Of a stretch of 64,000 nucleotides of DNA, positions 1-9,575 are shown piece after piece. Source of the stretch: Pseudophaeobacter sp965641885 (GTDB taxonomy: Bacteria; Pseudomonadota; Alphaproteobacteria; Rhodobacterales; Rhodobacteraceae); assembly GCA_965641885.1 (NCBI GenBank), contig OZ282574.1, positions 2,356,001 through 2,420,000 on the forward strand, given 5' to 3'. Below the pieces are notes generated by a model. It did no database searches and had not been told where the DNA came from. It saw nothing but the letters and a program-made list of their open reading frames with translations. How positions within the stretch are numbered: the stretch's first letter is position 1; the number at the start of each line of letters is the position of its first letter. The position numbers and the translations under genes were made by a program.

Positions 1-101
1 GTCGCATGTTGCCCGGCTGAAGTTGGCGATGCAACGACACTTGTCTGAGACGCCGCCGCAGCCCATAACGAACACTGACATAAACTGAATCTGGATCTAC
101 C

Positions 102-1412
102 ATGGACACCGCCCAAACCGTTTTGGACAGCGCTTTCTGGATCTCTGCCGGAGCCATCCTGTTTCTCTTGGTTCTCTCCGCCTTTTTCTCCGGCTCTGAG
201 ACTGCGCTGACCGCCGCCTCTCGGGGCAAGCTGCGCACCCAGGCCGACAAAGGCTCTCATGGGGCACAGCGCGCGCTGGATGTGACCGAAGACAGCGAAC
301 GGCTGATTGGCTCGGTTCTCCTGGGCAACAACCTGGTTAATATTCTTGCAACCTCGCTGGCGACAGCCCTGCTGACCCGGACCTTTGGCGAGAGCGGCGT
401 GGCATATGCCACGCTGGTAATGACGCTTCTGGTGCTGATCTTTGCCGAGGTCCTGCCAAAGACCTATGCCATTTCCAATGCCGAAAAAGCCGCCTCGGGT
501 GTGGCGTCTATAATTGCTGTTCTTGTAACGGTTCTGGCGCCGATTGTGTCAGCCGTACGCTTTCTTGTCCGTGGCATTCTTGGGCTGTTTGGCGTCCAGA
601 TCGACCCGGACAGCCATATCATGGCCGTGCGCGAAGAGATCGCCGGTGCCCTGCAACTCGGCCATTCTGAAGGCGTGGTCGAGAAAGAAGATCGCGACCG
701 GATCCTGGGCGCTCTGGACCTGTCGGACCGCTTTGTTGAAGAGATCATGCTGCACCGATCCAATATACAGATGATCGACGCCGATGCGGAACCGGCCGAT
801 ATTCTGGAGCAATGCCTGACCTCACCCCACACGCGCCTGCCCGTGTTTAAATCGGAGAAGGAAAACATCATCGGCATCGTCCACGCCAAGGATCTGCTGC
901 GTGAGATGTATGTCCAGATCGGTGGCCCCGAAGGCAATGCAAGTGCGCTGCGTGATTTTCAAATCACCACGGTGGCCAAGCCGCCCTATTTTGTGCCCGA
1001 AACCACCACGCTGGACGACCAGATGCGCCAGTTCCTGCGGATGCGCAGCCACTTTGCATTGGTGGTTGATGAATATGGCGCCCTGCAGGGGCTCATCACT
1101 CTCGAAGACATTCTGGAAGAGATCGTCGGCGAAATCACCGACGAGTTTGATCCGGCAGAACAGTCGCTGGTGAAAAAAGAAGCGGACGGCAACTTTGCCG
1201 TTGAAGGCGCCACCACCATCCGTGACCTTAACCGGGCCACGGATTGGAACCTGCCCGATGACGAGGCCAATACCATTGCCGGGCTGGTCATACACGAGGC
1301 ACAGATGATCCCGACCGTTGGTCAGGTCTTCTCCTTTCATGGCTTTCGCTTTGAGGTGACCGCGCGGCAAGGCAACCGGATCACCGCCTTTAAGGTGCGC
1401 CCCCTGACATGA
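102..1412 (+). CDS. CNNM/CorC-type hemolysin-family membrane protein
   Basis: Membrane protein of the DUF21/CNNM-CBS-CorC_HlyC family, often linked to Mg2+/Co2+ export or homeostasis. The first about 190 of 436 residues hold hydrophobic segments (residues about 12-30, 90-120, 130-160). A cytosolic CBS-pair region follows (about 205-340; the stretch VVDEYGALQGLITLEDILEE is typical), then the C-terminal CorC_HlyC domain (about 350-435). Length is normal for the family. The stop overlaps the start of the following transporter by four bases (ATGA), so the two are co-translated. The transported ion is inferred from the family only. Confidence 0.9.
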   Translation: MDTAQTVLDSAFWISAGAILFLLVLSAFFSGSETALTAASRGKLRTQADKGSHGAQRALDVTEDSERLIGSVLLGNNLVNILATSLATALLTRTFGESGVAYATLVMTLLVLIFAEVLPKTYAISNAEKAASGVASIIAVLVTVLAPIVSAVRFLVRGILGLFGVQIDPDSHIMAVREEIAGALQLGHSEGVVEKEDRDRILGALDLSDRFVEEIMLHRSNIQMIDADAEPADILEQCLTSPHTRLPVFKSEKENIIGIVHAKDLLREMYVQIGGPEGNASALRDFQITTVAKPPYFVPETTTLDDQMRQFLRMRSHFALVVDEYGALQGLITLEDILEEIVGEITDEFDPAEQSLVKKEADGNFAVEGATTIRDLNRATDWNLPDDEANTIAGLVIHEAQMIPTVGQVFSFHGFRFEVTARQGNRITAFKVRPLT

Positions 1413-3031
1413 GCCGGGCGTATAAATGGTTCGATCAGATCGTGCTGGATCTGCTGCGGCAATTGCGCTGGAGCTTTCTGCCGCCTCTGTTGATCTATTT
1501 TGCCTACGGGGTGCAGGGCATCACCTCGGTGGCGGCGACATTCTTTGTCAAAGAATACCTCGATCTTGAGGCAGCCTTTCTGGCGGGGCTTGCCTTTTGG
1601 GTGGGGCTGCCCTGGGCGCTGAAAATGCCCTTGGGGCATCTGGTCGATCTGATCTGGCGCTGGAAATACCTGTTGATCCTGCTCGGTGCTGGGCTGATGG
1701 CCACCAGCTATGGCATCATTGCCGGGCTTTTGATCATGCCAGATGAGATGGCCCGGATCATGCCTGCCAATGCCTGGTATGTCACCTCGGCCCTGCTGGC
1801 GCCCTGTGGGTTTGTGCTGCAGGATATCGTCGCAGACGCCATGTCAGTCGAGGCCGTGCCGCATCGCACCCCCGAAGGTGGCGCATATTCTGTCGCCGAC
1901 AGCCGCGTTATGCACACCACCATGCAGACCCTGGGACGTATCACTCTGATTGGTGGCTTTAGCGCTGCGGCGGCGATGAATGTCTGGCTGTTTGATGGCG
2001 CCGATGCCCTGCCGCAATCTGAAAAGGGCGCGCTTTATGCCCATATCTATCTGCTTGCCCTAGCTGTGCCGCTGCTGTCGCTCTCGGGGATTGCCGTCGC
2101 TTTGCTGCAGCGTCTTCACCTTGGCGCCAAGCTGCGCCGCATGGGGTTGAGCGCCCTTGAGATCAACGCCCGCCTCACCGTGCCACGCGATCCGGTTTCC
2201 GTGAACTGGTGGTACTTTATCGGCGGCGGTGCCTTTGTGGCACTGTCGCTGAGTGTCGGGCTCAGCGATGTGCAACAGGCGCAGGAACTGGTTTTTGCCG
2301 GCTCCATGGTGATCGTGCTGCTGTTGATGCGGCAGCTGATCAAAGCCCTGACACCGGCGCAGGCCCGGGCGCTTGTGGGCACCGCAATCATTATCTTTGC
2401 CTATCGTGCCACGCCCCTGAACGGCGCTGCCGCCACCTGGTTTGAAATCGACGCCCTTGGCTTTGATCAACAGTTTCTCTCGGTCCTGTCGCTGATTTCC
2501 TCGCTGCTTACCCTGTTTGGCATGATCCTGCTGCGGCCGCTGATTGCCAATAATACCATCGCCTGGATCGTCATCTTTCTGGCAATCACGGAGGCTCTGC
2601 TGAGCCTGCCAAACATAGGCCTGTATTATGGGCTGCACATCTGGACGGCCTCTGTGACCGGTGGGCTGGTGGATGCGCGTTTCATCGCCCTGGTAGATAC
2701 TGCCGTCGAGTCTCCATTGGGTCAGATCGCCATGATCCCGATGCTGGCCTGGATTGCCCGCAACGCGCCCAGCAATCTCAAGGCGACCTTCTTTGCGGTG
2801 ATGGCCTCTTTCACGAACCTTGCCCTGTCCGCGGCCAGTCTGGGCACAAAATACCTCAATGAGGTCTTTGTGGTCACCCGCGAAGTCTCTGGCCCTACTG
2901 GCGAAATCACCACTCCTGCCGACTACACACAGCTGGGGGCGCTGTTAATCACTGTGGCTGTGTTGAAACTGGCGATCCCTCTAGGCGCGGTCTTTTTGGT
3001 ACAGCTGAGCCCACTGCGCAGCAGCGACTGA
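1409..3031 (+). CDS. MFS-type transporter, BT1/folate-biopterin-like
   Basis: Integral membrane protein of 540 residues with about a dozen hydrophobic segments across its length. The N-terminal stretch (YGVQGITSVAATFFVKEYLDL) and the motif around KMPLGHLVDLIW resemble the BT1 branch of the major facilitator superfamily (folate/biopterin transporters and relatives). The gene starts inside the stop codon of the CNNM gene, so it shares that transcript. Substrate is unknown. The protein ends 150 bases before the next gene, which has its own ribosome site and may have its own promoter. Confidence 0.75.
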   Translation: MSRAYKWFDQIVLDLLRQLRWSFLPPLLIYFAYGVQGITSVAATFFVKEYLDLEAAFLAGLAFWVGLPWALKMPLGHLVDLIWRWKYLLILLGAGLMATSYGIIAGLLIMPDEMARIMPANAWYVTSALLAPCGFVLQDIVADAMSVEAVPHRTPEGGAYSVADSRVMHTTMQTLGRITLIGGFSAAAAMNVWLFDGADALPQSEKGALYAHIYLLALAVPLLSLSGIAVALLQRLHLGAKLRRMGLSALEINARLTVPRDPVSVNWWYFIGGGAFVALSLSVGLSDVQQAQELVFAGSMVIVLLLMRQLIKALTPAQARALVGTAIIIFAYRATPLNGAAATWFEIDALGFDQQFLSVLSLISSLLTLFGMILLRPLIANNTIAWIVIFLAITEALLSLPNIGLYYGLHIWTASVTGGLVDARFIALVDTAVESPLGQIAMIPMLAWIARNAPSNLKATFFAVMASFTNLALSAASLGTKYLNEVFVVTREVSGPTGEITTPADYTQLGALLITVAVLKLAIPLGAVFLVQLSPLRSSD

Positions 3032-3181
3032 ATACACTGCACTCACCGCACCTCAATTACGTGTATCTCTCCACCGCTTTCTGACTTTTGGTCGGGCAGC
3101 GACCGGTTCTGTCGCTTTTTCACTGGATTACTGTTCACTTCTGTACAGAATGAGGAAAAACCTCAACCAGGGAGAAGCCTC

Positions 3182-5599
3182 ATGAAGACCACCACCCGCG
3201 TGGCCGTGATCGGCGGCGGTGTCGTCGGCTGTTCAGTCCTTTACCATCTGACCAAACTCGGCTGGTCTGATGTGATGCTGCTAGAGCGTTCTGAACTCAC
3301 CTCGGGCTCTACCTGGCACGCCGCAGGCGGGTTTCATACCCTCAATGGCGACACAAATATGGCAGCACTTCAGGGCTACACCATCAAGCTCTATCGCGAG
3401 TTGGAAGAGATCACCGGCATGTCCTGCGGGTTGCACCACGTGGGCGGCGTGACACTGGCAGACACCCAGGAACGCTTTGACATGATGAAGGCGGAGCGCG
3501 CCAAGCATCGCGTCATGGGGTTGGAAACCGAAATCGTCAGCCCCGAAGAGATTGCCAAAATTGCTCCGGTCACCAATATCAAAGGGATCGTTGGTGGGCT
3601 TTACGACCCGCTGGACGGCCACCTGGACCCCTCGGGAACCACCCACGCCTATGCCAAGGCCGCCCGCATGGGCGGTGCCACGATTGAAACCCACTGCAAG
3701 GTGGTTGAGACCAACCAGCGCCCTGACGGCAGCTGGGATATTGTCACCGACAAGGGATCCATCCACGCCGAGCATATCGTCAATGCAGGCGGGCTTTGGG
3801 CGCGCGAAGTTGGCGCCATGGCCGGGATCTATTTCCCGCTGCACCCCATGGAGCACCAATATATCGTCACCGACGAGGTGCCGATGGTTGCCGAGATTAT
3901 CGACGCTGGCGGCGAACATCCGCATGTCATGGACCCGGCCGGCGAGAGCTACCTGCGCCAGGAGGGCCGCGGCCTCTGCATCGGCTTTTATGAACAGCCC
4001 TGCAAACCCTGGGCGGTGGACGGCACGCCCTGGAGTTTTGGCCATGAGTTGCTGGCTGACAACTTTGACAAGATCGAAGACTCTATTGATTTTGCATACA
4101 AACGCTTCCCGGCCCTTGAGGCCGCAGGGGTGAAATCCGTGATCCACGGACCCTTCACCTTTGCCCCCGATGGCAACCCCCTTGTGGGCCCCGTGCCCGG
4201 TGTGCGCAACTATTGGTCCGCCTGCGGTGTCATGGCCGGCTTTAGCCAGGGCGGTGGCGTTGGCCTGATGCTGGCCCAGTGGATGATCGAGGGTGAGCCC
4301 GAGCGCGATACCATGGCGCTGGACTGCGCCCGCTTTGGCGACTGGATCACCCCCGGCTACACCCTGCCCAAGGTCATCGAGAACTATCAAAAACGGTTTT
4401 CCATCGCCTACCCCAACGAAGAGCTGCCCGCCGCGCGCCCCTTTCGCACCACGCCGATGTACGACATCTTTGACGGCATGGGTGCCGTCTGGGGCCAGCA
4501 GTTCGGACTGGAAGTGCCCAACTATTTCGCCACTGGCGATGAGGCCCGCTTTGAAACCCCGTCATTCCGTCGCTCCAACGCCTTTGAGGCCACGGCCCGC
4601 GAGGTCGCAGCGGTGCGCGAGGCGGTCGGCATCAACGAGGTGCATAACTTTGGCAAATACCGGATCAGGGGCACCGGTGCCCGGGCCTGGCTTGACCGTA
4701 TCATGGCAGGACGGGTGCCACAGCCCGGACGCATCAGCCTGACGCCAATGCTCTCGACCAAGGGGCGGCTCATCGGAGACTTTACCATCTCCTGTCTTGC
4801 CGAGGATGAATTTCAGCTCACCGCCTCTTATGGGGCGCAGGCCTATCACATGCGCTGGTTCCTGAAGCATCAGGAGCACGGCGTTGACATCGAAAACATC
4901 TCGGACACCCGAAACGGATTTCAGATTGCCGGGCCAAAGGCCAGACAGGTCTTGCAGGCCTGCACCCGGCAGGACGTCTCGGATATGCGGTTTATGGATG
5001 TGCGGCGCATGACGGTCGGCATGGCCGACTGCCTGGTGCAGCGGGTCAGCTATACCGGCGATCTTGGCTATGAGATCTACTGCGACCTGCCAAGCCAGCG
5101 CGCGCTCTGGTCGAGCCTGTGGCAGGCTGGCCAGCCGCATGGCATGAAACCTTTTGGCATGCGGGCCATGATGTCGCTCAGACTGGACAAGTTCTTTGGC
5201 TCCTGGATGCGGGAATACTCGCCGGACTACACGGCGGCTGAAACCGGGCTGGACCGGTTTATCTCGTTCAAGAAAAATACTGATTTCATAGGACGTGCCG
5301 CCGCCGAGGCAGAGCGGGCACAGGGCGCAAGTCGCAGGCTCTGCGCCTTTGAGGTCGAGGCCACGGATGCCGATGTCATCGCCTATGAGCCGATCTCGAT
5401 TGATGGCGAGGTGGTGGGGTTCTGCACATCAGGGGGCTATTCCCACTATGCAAGTAAGTCCATCGCCCTGGGGTTTGTGCCAACCGACAAAGCTGTTGCG
5501 GGTCTTCAGATCGAGATTGAGATCCTCGGCGAGATGCACCGGGCCCGGTTGATCACCGAGCCGCTTTTTGACGCGGATGGCGCCCGCATGCGCGGCTAG
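3182..5599 (+). CDS. FAD-dependent oxidoreductase with GcvT domain (dimethylglycine/sarcosine dehydrogenase family)
   Basis: Two-part enzyme of 805 residues. The N-terminal DAO-type FAD domain begins with a dinucleotide motif (VIGGGVVGCSVLYHL, about residues 9-24) and SGSTWHAAGG. The C-terminal half (about 430-800) is a GcvT/aminomethyltransferase-like folate-binding region, with YTGDLGYEIYCD and the C-terminal barrel. This is the architecture of dimethylglycine and sarcosine dehydrogenases, which demethylate N-methylated glycines and pass C1 units to tetrahydrofolate. Roseobacters carry many paralogs, so the exact substrate cannot be read from sequence. A GGGAGA ribosome site sits a few bases before ATG 3182. 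Confidence 0.88.
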   Translation: MKTTTRVAVIGGGVVGCSVLYHLTKLGWSDVMLLERSELTSGSTWHAAGGFHTLNGDTNMAALQGYTIKLYRELEEITGMSCGLHHVGGVTLADTQERFDMMKAERAKHRVMGLETEIVSPEEIAKIAPVTNIKGIVGGLYDPLDGHLDPSGTTHAYAKAARMGGATIETHCKVVETNQRPDGSWDIVTDKGSIHAEHIVNAGGLWAREVGAMAGIYFPLHPMEHQYIVTDEVPMVAEIIDAGGEHPHVMDPAGESYLRQEGRGLCIGFYEQPCKPWAVDGTPWSFGHELLADNFDKIEDSIDFAYKRFPALEAAGVKSVIHGPFTFAPDGNPLVGPVPGVRNYWSACGVMAGFSQGGGVGLMLAQWMIEGEPERDTMALDCARFGDWITPGYTLPKVIENYQKRFSIAYPNEELPAARPFRTTPMYDIFDGMGAVWGQQFGLEVPNYFATGDEARFETPSFRRSNAFEATAREVAAVREAVGINEVHNFGKYRIRGTGARAWLDRIMAGRVPQPGRISLTPMLSTKGRLIGDFTISCLAEDEFQLTASYGAQAYHMRWFLKHQEHGVDIENISDTRNGFQIAGPKARQVLQACTRQDVSDMRFMDVRRMTVGMADCLVQRVSYTGDLGYEIYCDLPSQRALWSSLWQAGQPHGMKPFGMRAMMSLRLDKFFGSWMREYSPDYTAAETGLDRFISFKKNTDFIGRAAAEAERAQGASRRLCAFEVEATDADVIAYEPISIDGEVVGFCTSGGYSHYASKSIALGFVPTDKAVAGLQIEIEILGEMHRARLITEPLFDADGARMRG

Positions 5600-5633
5600 T
5601 CGCGACAGTCTGGCCTCTGACCAAAAGACAAAG

Positions 5634-5658
5634 CCTCCGCGCGCTGCGGGGGTTTTTT
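5634..5658 (+). terminator. Rho-independent terminator
   Basis: CCTCCGC (5634-5640) pairs with GCGGGGG (5646-5652), with one G-T pair, around a five-base loop. A run of six T follows (5653-5658). It lies 35 bases after the FAD/GcvT gene and should end that transcript. Confidence 0.85.
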
Positions 5659-5757
5659 GACGGGACACACGAATTCTCTGGCCTTACGCATTGAAATTTC
5701 TCAAAATACTGCCGCTGACGACACCCTAGCGCAGCCCGTGACCCTACGAGGATTTTC

Positions 5758-6396
5758 ATGACCACTATCGCCATTCTTCTGCTGGCCGCTGGCGCCTCCT
5801 CCCGGATGGGAGGGCGGGACAAACTGATGGAAGATGTCGACGGCGTGCCACTGTTGTCGCGGATCTGCCATCGGGCCGCGCTGACGGGGCTGCCCTGCTA
5901 TGTCACAGTGCCAGGCCTTTCGCACCCAAGGGTCATGGCCACCGGCACCGCCAGTGTTATTGACGTTCCAGATGCCTCTGAAGGCATGGCTGCCTCGATC
6001 CGAACCGGTGTCGCAGCACTGCCGCGCGAGATTGATGCCGTAATGATCCTGCCCTGTGACATGCCCGATCTGGAAACGCAGGATCTGATGCATCTGGCCG
6101 CACATTTTCCCAGCCCTAATTCTAAAAGTCGCAACAGCCCGGTGCTGCGCGCCACTGCCAGTGACGGAACCCCCGGCCATCCGGTGATCTTCCCCCGGCA
6201 CTGTTTTGCTGCCTTGCGCCAGATCAAAGGCGATCAGGGCGCCCGCGCGGTTCTGTCGGCAAATGAGGTCGAATTGGTCGCCCTGCCCGCGCAACGCGCC
6301 GTGACCGATCTGGACACACCAGAGGCCTGGTCGCGCTGGCGCGCGTCTCGCAGCTGCCATGAAACTAAAAATGGCCGGGTGAATTCTACGGGTTGA
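5758..6396 (+). CDS. MobA-like NTP transferase (molybdenum cofactor cytidylyltransferase type)
   Basis: Nucleotidyltransferase of 212 residues. The N-terminal signature LLAAGASSRMGGRDKL (about 7-22) is the NTP-binding loop of the NTP_transf_3 fold. DMPDLE near residue 101 carries the metal-binding Asp, and TPGHPVIFP is typical of the MocA/MobA branch. Family members attach CMP or GMP to molybdopterin. No molybdenum enzyme or xdhC-type gene lies beside it, so the cofactor role is inferred. It stands alone between a terminator upstream and a convergent operon downstream. Confidence 0.82.
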   Translation: MTTIAILLLAAGASSRMGGRDKLMEDVDGVPLLSRICHRAALTGLPCYVTVPGLSHPRVMATGTASVIDVPDASEGMAASIRTGVAALPREIDAVMILPCDMPDLETQDLMHLAAHFPSPNSKSRNSPVLRATASDGTPGHPVIFPRHCFAALRQIKGDQGARAVLSANEVELVALPAQRAVTDLDTPEAWSRWRASRSCHETKNGRVNSTG

Positions 6397-6461
6397 GTCC
6401 CGCTAAATGTCAGGGGGACGACCTGGCCATTTGATGTGTGCAAAGCCCTGGATCGCCTGTT

Positions 6462-6881
6462 TCAAAGCCTGTCAAACTGCCTGCTGTTCAGTTCACAGCC
6501 CGTGCCCCCCTGACCACGAAAGGCCCAAACCTTGCTCAGAATAAAACTTCCAACTGCGGTCACCCCTGTGGAAATAACTAAGGACAGCAGGGGCGGCAGG
6601 TGAAAAATGACATGCAGGACATACAGGAACGATTGATTCAGGCTAAAACCCGTCGCGGCGGTGATGGAATACCGCAGAAGGCTACGCGAAACGGGGCTGC
6701 CATGGCCCTGGAACGTAAACAGTTGATGGCCGGTGAAGCTGAGGAAAAAGGCGCCCAGAAACGCAACCAGGTTGGCAAGAAGCGGCGCCAAGCCGTCAAG
6801 GACAAGAAGGGCGGCAATGCCCATATGGGCCAGGGTGGAGGCTCCCCCAACCAAAACAAAGCGCGAGACCTGCAGAGACAT
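6462..6881 (-). CDS. GtrA family membrane protein
   Basis: Small membrane protein of 139 residues with four predicted membrane segments (about 7-28, 33-54, 73-94, 101-122). The pattern RFVLVGGAS near the start and SKVWAF near the end is typical of GtrA. GtrA-family proteins are thought to flip undecaprenyl-phosphate sugars across the inner membrane. Its ATG directly follows the stop codon of the GT2 gene (TAGATG), so it is the last gene of the glycosylation operon. Confidence 0.85.
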   Translation of the reverse strand: MSLQVSRFVLVGGASTLAHMGIAALLVLDGLAPLLANLVAFLGAFFLSFTGHQLFTFQGHGSPVSRSLLRYSITAATGFSLNQSFLYVLHVIFHLPPLLSLVISTGVTAVGSFILSKVWAFRGQGGTGCELNSRQFDRL

Positions 6882-7889
6882 CTACTCCGCGCCCCCGGCT
6901 GTGATTTCTTCCGCCAGAAGATAGCCGGGACGTCCTTTTACTTCGGAAAACACCCGGGCCAGATATTCACCCAGAACCCCAATAGAGATCAGTTGCACCC
7001 CACCCAGAAAGAAAATGGCCACCGCCAGTGTTGACCACCCTGCAAGATCATGCCCCCAGATCACCGTTCGCGCCGCAATGAAAAGCCCGTACAAAATAGA
7101 CATAAATGCCAGTGTCGTGCCAATTCCTGTCCACATCCGCAATGGCCAGTCCGTGAAGGATGTCACGCCGGTCATGGCCAGTTTAAAGAGCCCGCGAAAG
7201 CCAAATTTCGACGCCCCAGCCTGGCGGGGTTCCAGCTCAATCGCCACCGCAATACTGCGAAAGCCAACCCAGCTATACAGCCCTTTCATAAATCGGTTGT
7301 GCTCGGGCAAGGCACAGAGTGCGTCAACCACCTTGCGGTCCATAAGGCGAAAATCACGCGTGTCTGCGGGCACCTCTACATCACTGCCATAGTTCAGGAA
7401 TGTGTAAAACGCTTTGGTGAACACACGTTTTAGCCAGCTTTCGTCCATGCGGTGCGCGCGCACGGTATAGACCATCTCGTAGCCATCCCGGTAATGCGCC
7501 AGCATCGCGTCCAGATAATGCAACGGCTCCTGCAGGTCGGCATCCAGAATGACAACCGCCTGGCCAGTGGCCCGTTGCAGGCCAGCCATAATCGCCTGTT
7601 CCTTACCAAAATTACGCGACAGCCGGAGGACAAAGACCTCATTATCCCACTGATGCGCGAGGATATTCTCTATCGTTGCATCAACACTGCCATCGTCGAC
7701 CACGATAATCTCGGCAGAGGTCACCAGCGATTTGGCCCGCGCGGTGACGCGTCTCAGGGTCTCGACGATACTGCCTGCTTCATTGTAGGCCGGAATGACA
7801 AATGACAGATCCGGCACCTTTGGCACAGAGACCTCTGCGGGCGCCAGGCTGGCAAAAATATCAGGCGTTATGGCGCGAAAATTTCCCAT
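6882..7889 (-). CDS. Family 2 glycosyltransferase, GtrB/dolichol-phosphate mannosyltransferase type
   Basis: Polyprenyl-phosphate sugar transferase of 335 residues. The GT-A domain starts with LSFVIPAYNEAGSI (about 28-41) and has the metal-binding DADLQEP (about 115-121). Two C-terminal membrane segments (about 250-275 and 290-312) match the GtrB/DPM1-like family, which moves a sugar from a nucleotide onto undecaprenyl phosphate. The gene overlaps the stop of the GT39 gene (TGATG) and abuts gtrA. Together the three would make, flip and transfer a lipid-linked sugar. Confidence 0.9.
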   Translation of the reverse strand: MGNFRAITPDIFASLAPAEVSVPKVPDLSFVIPAYNEAGSIVETLRRVTARAKSLVTSAEIIVVDDGSVDATIENILAHQWDNEVFVLRLSRNFGKEQAIMAGLQRATGQAVVILDADLQEPLHYLDAMLAHYRDGYEMVYTVRAHRMDESWLKRVFTKAFYTFLNYGSDVEVPADTRDFRLMDRKVVDALCALPEHNRFMKGLYSWVGFRSIAVAIELEPRQAGASKFGFRGLFKLAMTGVTSFTDWPLRMWTGIGTTLAFMSILYGLFIAARTVIWGHDLAGWSTLAVAIFFLGGVQLISIGVLGEYLARVFSEVKGRPGYLLAEEITAGGAE

Positions 7890-9418
7890 CAGTTTGCCCC
7901 CCCGGTTTCGGGCTTGAGCAGCAGGGTATTGCGTCCGAATTGGCCAAGGTGTTGCAATTGCGGGCTGTTCAGCTGTGGCACCAGACTATTGGGCACAGCA
8001 AGGGCCGCGGCTTGCGGGTTTGACAGCAGTGAGGGCAAGGCTGTGACCTCCACGGGTTCAGCCGCGCCAAGGGTGTAGAATTCTGCGGAATAGCTGCGCC
8101 CTGACACCGTGTAGATCGCGGCATCAGGGGCGATTTCCGATGCGGCCTCAATCAGCGCTTTATGGGTTTTCAGAGGCATGCGCTCCGGCACAAACACGAG
8201 CCCCGCCACAAAAGCTGCAAACAGCACAAAGACCGTCGCGATCGTAATGGAAAATCCCATCTTTTGCCCCAACCCGGGCTTTTGGCCCCCATGATTGGCT
8301 GCAAGCACCGTCATCAGGATTGCAGCCGCAGGCAGGCCAGGAAGTGTGTAGGCCACGAGGATATTGGCAGCAGGGGTGAACAGGATCAAAGGCGCTAGGG
8401 CCCAGGCCAGCAGGTACAGCAACCAGCCAGACCGGTCCTGTGAAAACGACTGCAGCGTGCAGCGCGCCCGCCAGACGAACAGGATTGGCACAACACTCCA
8501 GGGCAGAGCCGCCTGCAGCCACAGAACCCAAATCATACCCTTAGGCTGCACATGGGCCGAGCCATAAAGATCGCCGCTCCACCCAGAGACAACAAACCTG
8601 TTAAAGTGCTCGCCGACAATGAAGTAGTGTAAAAACCCAGGCGTGGCGATTTCGGCCGCGAGATACCAGGGAGCCGTCATCAGGGTTGCCAGCGCCAGGC
8701 CCGGCCCCCATGGCAGACGTTTGAGAGCGCCCCAGTTTCCGGTCAGGGCCAGCCACAAAAACAGCGGAATTGTGCAAAGCACAACGGCAACCGGCCCCTT
8801 GGCCAGCAGTCCGACCGCCAGCCCCACAAAGACCATCATGCCCCAGGCCCGGCTTGTCGTCTCGCGGCAGGCGCCCGTCCAGAACCCGGCCATGACCAGC
8901 ACTGTTCCCAAGGTCATTGGCATATCGGTCATCACAAAGGCCGAGGCCCCAAAGAACATGGCCATTGACATCAAAACAGTCACAGAGACCAGCGCGATAT
9001 TGCGCCCAATGATGTCACGCAGCCAGACCCAGAGAACCGCCAGCAGCAAAAGCGAGACCAGAAGGATCGGCAGACGCGCAGCAGCTTCATGGGTGCCAAA
9101 CAACTGCATCCCAAGCGCCGAAAGCCAGGTATGGAGGGGAGGTTTTCCCCAAAACGGCACGCCATAATCAAACTGCGGGGTGATCCAATTGGCTGTTTCC
9201 ACCATCTTGCGCGCGATTTCGCTATAGCGCGCCTCGGTCGTGTCGGTCAGAGGCAAATAAAACATGGCCAGAACACGCAGCGACAAAAAGGCGCTCAGAA
9301 CCATGTAGAGCCTGCGCCGCAGAGCGGGCGTCAACTGGATATCTCGACCGGAATAGGGCAATACCCCGTTGAAATGGCGTCTGCATGTCGCCGCCGGGAG
9401 GATTTCGACTGTCGTCAT
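7889..9418 (-). CDS. ArnT-like GT39 glycosyltransferase
   Basis: Integral membrane glycosyltransferase of 509 residues, PMT_2/ArnT family. After the first membrane segment comes DTTEARYSEIARKM, holding the acidic catalytic region expected in the first periplasmic loop, then WGKPPLHTWLSALG, typical of the family. About eleven hydrophobic segments follow. Members transfer a sugar from a polyprenyl phosphate carrier to lipid A or another envelope acceptor. It is the first gene of a three-gene operon and is divergent from a two-component system. The sugar and acceptor are unknown. Confidence 0.88.
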   Translation of the reverse strand: MTTVEILPAATCRRHFNGVLPYSGRDIQLTPALRRRLYMVLSAFLSLRVLAMFYLPLTDTTEARYSEIARKMVETANWITPQFDYGVPFWGKPPLHTWLSALGMQLFGTHEAAARLPILLVSLLLLAVLWVWLRDIIGRNIALVSVTVLMSMAMFFGASAFVMTDMPMTLGTVLVMAGFWTGACRETTSRAWGMMVFVGLAVGLLAKGPVAVVLCTIPLFLWLALTGNWGALKRLPWGPGLALATLMTAPWYLAAEIATPGFLHYFIVGEHFNRFVVSGWSGDLYGSAHVQPKGMIWVLWLQAALPWSVVPILFVWRARCTLQSFSQDRSGWLLYLLAWALAPLILFTPAANILVAYTLPGLPAAAILMTVLAANHGGQKPGLGQKMGFSITIATVFVLFAAFVAGLVFVPERMPLKTHKALIEAASEIAPDAAIYTVSGRSYSAEFYTLGAAEPVEVTALPSLLSNPQAAALAVPNSLVPQLNSPQLQHLGQFGRNTLLLKPETGGAN

Positions 9419-9575
9419 ATTCTTGCGTCCTGCTTGTTTCGCAGGGCAGGCATAGATTGGCTCAGATCACCTGAGCCTTGTCGGAACTATACCAATCCGT
9501 AATCTCTGGATGGCTTGATCTTATCGAAACTTACAGTATCCCAAGATCAGTCACTCACTTACGGAACCTACCAGA

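Noticed and set aside
2..88. Open frame at the window edge ending at TGA 86-88, possibly the tail of an upstream gene
   Set aside because: Only 28 codons are visible with no recognisable family sequence, so coding cannot be told from chance.
3032..3181. Possible glycine riboswitch before the dimethylglycine dehydrogenase-type gene
   Set aside because: No conserved glycine aptamer core or tandem arrangement was found in these 150 bases.
3281..4390. 369-codon minus-strand frame
   Set aside because: It is antisense to the FAD domain of the dimethylglycine dehydrogenase-type gene, which has a clear Rossmann motif in the other direction.
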